Assembly (NCBI GenBank): GCA_900549245.1 | Contig: URNQ01000058.1 | Span: forward strand, 1 to 9,135 | Source: an uncultured Collinsella sp. | GTDB taxonomy: Bacteria; Actinomycetota; Coriobacteriia; Coriobacteriales; Coriobacteriaceae | DNA length: 9,135 bases | Reading direction: 5' to 3' | Part shown: piece by piece, positions 6,428 to 9,135 of the stretch | Layout: every line of letters begins with the position of its first letter | How positions within the stretch are numbered: the first letter of the stretch is position 1 | The notes under the pieces: generated by a model | Told to the model about the DNA's origin: nothing | Seen by the model: only the letters and a program-made list of their open reading frames with translations | Databases searched by the model: none | Position numbers and translations under genes: made by a program

Positions 6428-6457
6428 AAAAAACCCGCCGATCAAATAATCGACGGG
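6428..6457 (-). terminator. Intrinsic terminator after the EIIB gene
   Basis: On the minus strand CCCGTCGAT (6449-6457) pairs with ATCGGCGGG (6434-6442), nine pairs with one G-U and a 6-base loop, followed directly by TTTTTT (6428-6433). This separates the EIIA-EIIB message from the deglycase-EIIC-EIID message. Confidence 0.88.
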
Positions 6458-6509
6458 CTAAAGAAAGGAGGACATGGTTAATAAACGCTAGACAATAGCA
6501 TGTTTCCGG

Positions 6510-6983
6510 CTAGAAGACGTCCTTGGCAAATACCTTTGAGTCATTGGGGACCTGACGAATTTCGATAACCACGCCATCACCGACAAGCTCCTTGATATGC
6601 TCGGCATCCGTTTCGGTCGCAAAGATCGCAGGGGTCGGATGAAGCGTGGTCTCGGGAGACTTTCGGGTTCCGCCCAGATTGATCTCCTTGATGTCTTTGC
6701 AGCCCTTGGCGAGGCGATAGGCATCTTCGATCGTCTCGACGATGATAAACAGCGAATACTTGTCAGTGACGCCGCTGTTGAGTGCCTCGATGGCCGCGTT
6801 CACATCTTTAATGATGAGCTTCACGCCGTTGGGACGGGCCAGCCTCAAGGCGGCTTTTCTCATGTCGTCTTTTGCCACGGCATCACTGGCAAGCAGGATG
6901 CAATCGACATCCAGCGCATGCGTCCAAGACATGGCAACCTGGCCGTGAATCAATCGGTAATCGACCCTCGTAAGCTTAATCAT
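6510..6983 (-). CDS. PTS mannose/fructose/sorbose-family EIIB component
   Basis: A 157-residue cytoplasmic phosphocarrier. It takes phosphate from EIIA on a histidine and passes it to the incoming sugar at EIIC/EIID. The N-terminal active-site motif is MIKLTRVDYRLIHGQVAMSW, with His13 as the expected phosphorylated residue. KLIIKDVNAAIEAL, INLGGTRKS and FATETDAEHIKEL further on are typical of the fold, and the length fits the family. The frame has an ATG at 6992, but the GGAG lies directly against it and nine bases before the ATG at 6981-6983, which also gives the family's usual short lead to the motif. It follows EIIA by about 63 bases, in the same transcript, and is followed by a strong terminator. 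Confidence 0.93.
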   Translation of the reverse strand: MIKLTRVDYRLIHGQVAMSWTHALDVDCILLASDAVAKDDMRKAALRLARPNGVKLIIKDVNAAIEALNSGVTDKYSLFIIVETIEDAYRLAKGCKDIKEINLGGTRKSPETTLHPTPAIFATETDAEHIKELVGDGVVIEIRQVPNDSKVFAKDVF

Positions 6984-7046
6984 CGCAATCATCTCCGCAC
7001 GTAATTAAAGGTAATAACAGGGTTGTATTTTTCGTTGAAGCTCGAG

Positions 7047-7466
7047 CTAGAACTCTTCTTCTTCGACATCGGCGAGCATATCCGCCGCCTCGCAAAGCTG
7101 GATAAACGAACGCGATCCCTCGACCGCTGCTTTGGCTTTGTCCTCGTCGAGGGTGTCCAGCTGCGTGACCATTTCCACCAGCAGCGGCAAGTTCATTCCG
7201 GCGATCAACGTAAACGATCCGGCGACCTGCCTCTGGATGAACTCGTTGTTTACGGAACCGCCAAAGATGTCGGTTACGACAAACCACGTGTCGGCCGGAT
7301 CCTTCGACTCCATCCAGGCATCGATAAGCGCTGCGACATCCCTCGTGTCGTCATCGACATAGGCGCACAGGCACTCGATTCGGTCGTTGGTGCCCATCAG
7401 GATCTCGAGAGAGCTTTTCATACCTTGGGCGAGATAGCCATGACTCGCTAGCAATATCTTATTCAT
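7047..7466 (-). CDS. PTS mannose/fructose/sorbose-family EIIA component
   Basis: A 139-residue cytoplasmic phosphocarrier that accepts phosphate from HPr and hands it to EIIB. KILLASHGYLAQGMKSSLEILMG at the N-terminus contains the active-site His9, and VVTDIFGGSVNNEFI at about residues 63-77 is the second family signature. Length is normal for a stand-alone EIIA. GGAG lies four bases before the ATG. The C-terminus is acidic (DVEEEEF), like that of EIIC. It is the first gene of a two-gene transcript with EIIB, downstream of the GntR gene but separated from it by a probable terminator, and it has an AT-rich promoter region of its own. Confidence 0.94.
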   Translation of the reverse strand: MNKILLASHGYLAQGMKSSLEILMGTNDRIECLCAYVDDDTRDVAALIDAWMESKDPADTWFVVTDIFGGSVNNEFIQRQVAGSFTLIAGMNLPLLVEMVTQLDTLDEDKAKAAVEGSRSFIQLCEAADMLADVEEEEF

Positions 7467-7490
7467 AGTTCTCCAATATCAATAAGACGT

Positions 7491-7526
7491 ACTATATTGT
7501 CATAACAAAGTATATAAGCGTTTTCT
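7491..7526 (-). promoter_or_regulatory. AT-rich promoter region of EIIA-EIIB with a cre-like box
   Basis: Two minus-strand -10 candidates are present: TATACT (7509-7514) and TATAGT (7491-7496). Neither has a good -35. TATAAGCGTTTTCT (7513-7526) matches 13 of 14 positions of the Bacillus-type cre consensus (TGWAARCGYTWNCW), the miss being the second base. TTGT-CATA-ACAA (7498-7509) is a small palindrome on the same stretch. Whether this lineage has a CcpA-like regulator is not known from the window. Confidence 0.42.
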
Positions 7527-7578
7527 CCCCCATGGCGTGGCAAATTACGAATTCCGCGAACGGTAATAATTAGTCGGT

Positions 7579-7609
7579 AAAACGGCCGCTCCTTTTACAG
7601 AACGGCCGT
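7579..7609 (-). terminator. Probable intrinsic terminator after the GntR gene
   Basis: On the minus strand ACGGCCGTTC (7600-7609) pairs with GAGCGGCCGT (7582-7591), ten pairs with one G-U and an 8-base loop, followed by a short T-run (7579-7582). It lies seven bases past the GntR stop. The T-run is short, so read-through into EIIA is possible. Confidence 0.6.
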
Positions 7610-7615
7610 CCTCAC

Positions 7616-8320
7616 TTACAGATAGAACTTCAGTCGCTCGGTGCAGTACACCTGGCGGGAGATAAAGAGTGGCTCGCCGCTTGGTGCATAGCGCCTGTCG
7701 ACAAACAGGAGCAGCGAGGAGTCCAGCTCCACGTTAAGGTATGCCGCCTCGATCTCGCTCGCATAGCAAACCTCGAGCGTACGCATGTTGGGACCCATTT
7801 TGATCCCATGGCGATCGAGCACCGCCATGAGCGAATCGTCCAGGGGCTCATGCTCCAAGAAAGAAAGCGCATCGGAATAGCTGTTGGTCTCGAGCATCGT
7901 GGGTTTACCGTCCACAAGACGCAGGCGGCGACTGCGCAGCACCTTCTGGGCATCGTCGACACCAAGGAACTTTGCGTCTCGCAGGCTTGGGAAGTCCCAG
8001 CCCATTTCGAGCACTCTGGTTGAGGCCTGTTTTCCCGCGAGCTGGCACGAGTGGGTGAAGCTCTCGCGGTCGTCTGCGGCATACATCTGCGTATCCGACG
8101 AAACGAAGGTGCCCTTGCCGCGGGCTCGCTCTACGAGGCCGGCATCTTCCATTTCTTTGATTGCGGAACGAACGGTGATTCGACTGACACCGAATTGCTC
8201 GATGAGCTCCGTCTCGGTCGGAAGCTTGTCTCCCGGTCGGTACGTGCCGTTGGCAATCTGATCAGAAAGCGCGCGAACGATTTGCTTGTACAGGGGCACA
8301 ATGCTGTTTGCTTCAACCAT
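7616..8320 (-). CDS. GntR-family (HutC subfamily) transcriptional regulator with UTRA domain
   Basis: A 234-residue DNA-binding regulator, of the family's usual length. Residues about 5-70 form the GntR winged helix: PLYKQIVRALSDQIANGTYRPGDKLPTETELIEQFGVSRITVRSAIKEMEDAGLVERARGKGTFV. The rest is a UTRA ligand-binding domain (about 90-232), typified by VLRSRRLRLVDGKPTMLETNSY and the end LFISRQVYCTERLKF. UTRA regulators sense small sugars or amino-acid derivatives, often a phosphorylated intermediate; here the sugar-amine 6-phosphate is the natural candidate. Two ATGs lie nine bases apart; AAAGG is one base from the first (8329) and ten from the second (8320), so I used the second. It is transcribed in the same direction as the PTS and deglycase genes and probably controls both transcripts and itself. 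B. subtilis FrlR is a regulator of the same subfamily in a fructose-amine locus. Confidence 0.93.
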   Translation of the reverse strand: MVEANSIVPLYKQIVRALSDQIANGTYRPGDKLPTETELIEQFGVSRITVRSAIKEMEDAGLVERARGKGTFVSSDTQMYAADDRESFTHSCQLAGKQASTRVLEMGWDFPSLRDAKFLGVDDAQKVLRSRRLRLVDGKPTMLETNSYSDALSFLEHEPLDDSLMAVLDRHGIKMGPNMRTLEVCYASEIEAAYLNVELDSSLLLFVDRRYAPSGEPLFISRQVYCTERLKFYL

Positions 8321-8370
8321 ATCAACCATACCTTTGCGAGGAATCAGCAGCTTATAGATAGATGACTTAT

Positions 8371-8376
8371 ATTGTA
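8371..8376 (-). promoter_or_regulatory. Candidate -10 box for the GntR gene
   Basis: TACAAT on the minus strand, five of six consensus, about 50 bases upstream of the chosen start. No good -35 is visible. It lies in the near-palindrome CTTATA-TTG-TATTAG (8366-8380, one mismatch), which could be an operator for autoregulation. Confidence 0.38.
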
Positions 8377-8542
8377 TTAGAACTTTTTAGAGGTCCATAT
8401 ATTTCCTAAATGATTCGGCAAACGGGGCGTTATTTCACTTTAGCGGGGTGCAGCGGCTACCCGCGGCATGCGTTATCAACCTAGCCAGGCAAGTCCACCA
8501 ACATCGTTGTCAGTTCGTCGCAGGGCGGGCGCTCCATATGGG

Positions 8543-8548
8543 TATACT
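8543..8548 (+). promoter_or_regulatory. Candidate -10 box for the peptidase gene
   Basis: TATACT about 50 bases before the ATG at 8601, without a recognisable -35. The leader then carries a direct repeat of GATTCG and a small hairpin GCCCC-CGCT-GGGGC (8570-8583) just before the AGGAG site. I see no gene in 8330-8600. Confidence 0.42.
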
Positions 8549-8600
8549 CTCGAGGATTCGACTCGATTCGCCCCCGCTGGGGCGTCAAAGGAGACTGCAT

Positions 8601-9135
8601 ATGCCCACCACCTCAACCGACCCGCGCGCCGCTGCCGCCGCGCTGCTGGTGCCCGGTACCACCTGCCACGGCTTCGTCGTCGAGCGCTGCGAGGCCGTGC
8701 CCGAGCTCGATTCGGACGCCTATGTGCTGCGCCACACCGCCTCGGGCGCGCGCCTGCTGTACCTGGCATGCGACGACGAAAACAAGGCCTTCGCCATTGG
8801 CTTTAAGACGCCGCCGGCCGATTCCACCGGCGTGTTCCATATTCTTGAGCACTCGGTGCTGTGCGGGTCGGCCAAGTTTCCCGTCAAGGAGCCGTTTGTC
8901 GACCTGATCAAGAGCTCCATGCAGACGTTCCTTAACGCCATGACCTACCCCGACAAGACCATCTACCCCGTCGCCACCACCAATGAGCAGGACCTGTACA
9001 ACCTGATGGATGTGTACCTGGACGCGGTGTTCAACCCGGCCATCTACACCAAGCCCACCATTTTTGAGCAGGAGGGTTGGCACTACGAGCTGGACCTGCC
9101 GGAGGGCGAGGCTGGCGCGGGGGGCAGCGTGATGT
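8601..9135 (+). CDS. M16-family (presequence protease/insulinase-like) metallopeptidase, 3' partial
   Basis: The first 178 residues of a zinc peptidase, open to the right edge. AAAGGAG (8587-8593) lies seven bases before the ATG. The inverted zinc-binding motif HILEH is at residues 80-84 (His80, Glu83 and His84), with the second-sphere context HSVLCGSAKFPVKEPFVDLIKSSMQTFLNAMTYPDKTIYPVATTNEQDLYNLMDVYLDAVFNP typical of the long M16C presequence-protease group, whose members run to about 950-1000 residues. There is no signal peptide, so it is likely cytoplasmic, degrading peptides. The N-terminal 15 residues are Ala/Thr-rich and probably flexible. It is divergent from the GntR gene and looks like ordinary core genome bordering the accessory sugar-amine locus. 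Confidence 0.93.
   Translation, partial: MPTTSTDPRAAAAALLVPGTTCHGFVVERCEAVPELDSDAYVLRHTASGARLLYLACDDENKAFAIGFKTPPADSTGVFHILEHSVLCGSAKFPVKEPFVDLIKSSMQTFLNAMTYPDKTIYPVATTNEQDLYNLMDVYLDAVFNPAIYTKPTIFEQEGWHYELDLPEGEAGAGGSVM

Noticed and set aside
6464..6491. AAAGGAGG followed by ATG and a five-codon frame (MVNKR) on the plus strand
   Set aside because: The spacing of two bases is too short, no promoter is seen on that strand, and the peptide is minimal. The AGGAGG is probably chance beside the terminator.
6300..7600. A sigma-54 promoter, as common for mannose-family PTS operons in Firmicutes and for gfr in Salmonella
   Set aside because: No TGGCAC-N5-TTGC element upstream of EIIA or the deglycase, and no LevR/GfrR-type activator in the window.
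1..9135. Insertion sequence, transposase, integrase, phage attachment site or tRNA
   Set aside because: No transposase or recombinase motif, no long terminal repeats and no tRNA-like cloverleaf were seen on either strand.

Overview
The window most resembles an accessory stretch of a high-GC gut actinobacterium of the Coriobacteriia, with Collinsella the best guess. This is inferred from GC-rich codon use, Shine-Dalgarno-led genes and a mannose-family PTS locus with a sugar-amine deglycase; no ribosomal or other taxonomic marker is present, so the assignment is tentative.

Left part (1-1837): the 3' end of a plus-strand gene for a CxxC zinc-ribbon protein is open to the left edge. Facing it is a small minus-strand protein with two CPxCG knuckles. 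A palindrome-rich noncoding gap of about 300 bases follows, then a plus-strand gene of unknown function (163 aa, GTG start). None of these three has a function I can name.

Middle (1835-3450): a minus-strand gene encodes a regulator-like protein with an AlbA_2/Schlafen-type N-terminal domain, a GHKL ATPase-type domain and a C-terminal winged helix. Its upstream region carries a cluster of short NTCTCTC repeats in both orientations, which could be its own control site.

Main locus (3495-8400, all minus strand; transcription order right to left): a HutC-type GntR regulator with its own terminator; then mannose-family PTS EIIA and EIIB, closed by an intrinsic terminator; then, from a separate promoter, a SIS-domain sugar-amine-6-phosphate deglycase (FrlB/GfrF-like), PTS EIIC and EIID, closed by a final terminator. 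The logic is import with phosphorylation of a glycated amine (fructoselysine, glucoselysine or a similar Amadori/Heyns product) by the EII complex, followed by deglycation in the cytoplasm to a hexose 6-phosphate and the free amine. No separate sugar-amine kinase is present and none is needed, because the PTS supplies the phosphate. The GntR protein is the likely local sensor.

Right edge (8543-9135): a plus-strand gene, divergent from the GntR gene, begins an M16 metallopeptidase with an intact HxxEH zinc motif and runs off the window.

The most interesting content is the two-transcript layout of the deglycase/PTS locus and its candidate control elements (inverted repeat on the promoter, 5' hairpin, 11-bp intercistronic stem), and the repeat cluster upstream of the AlbA_2 gene.
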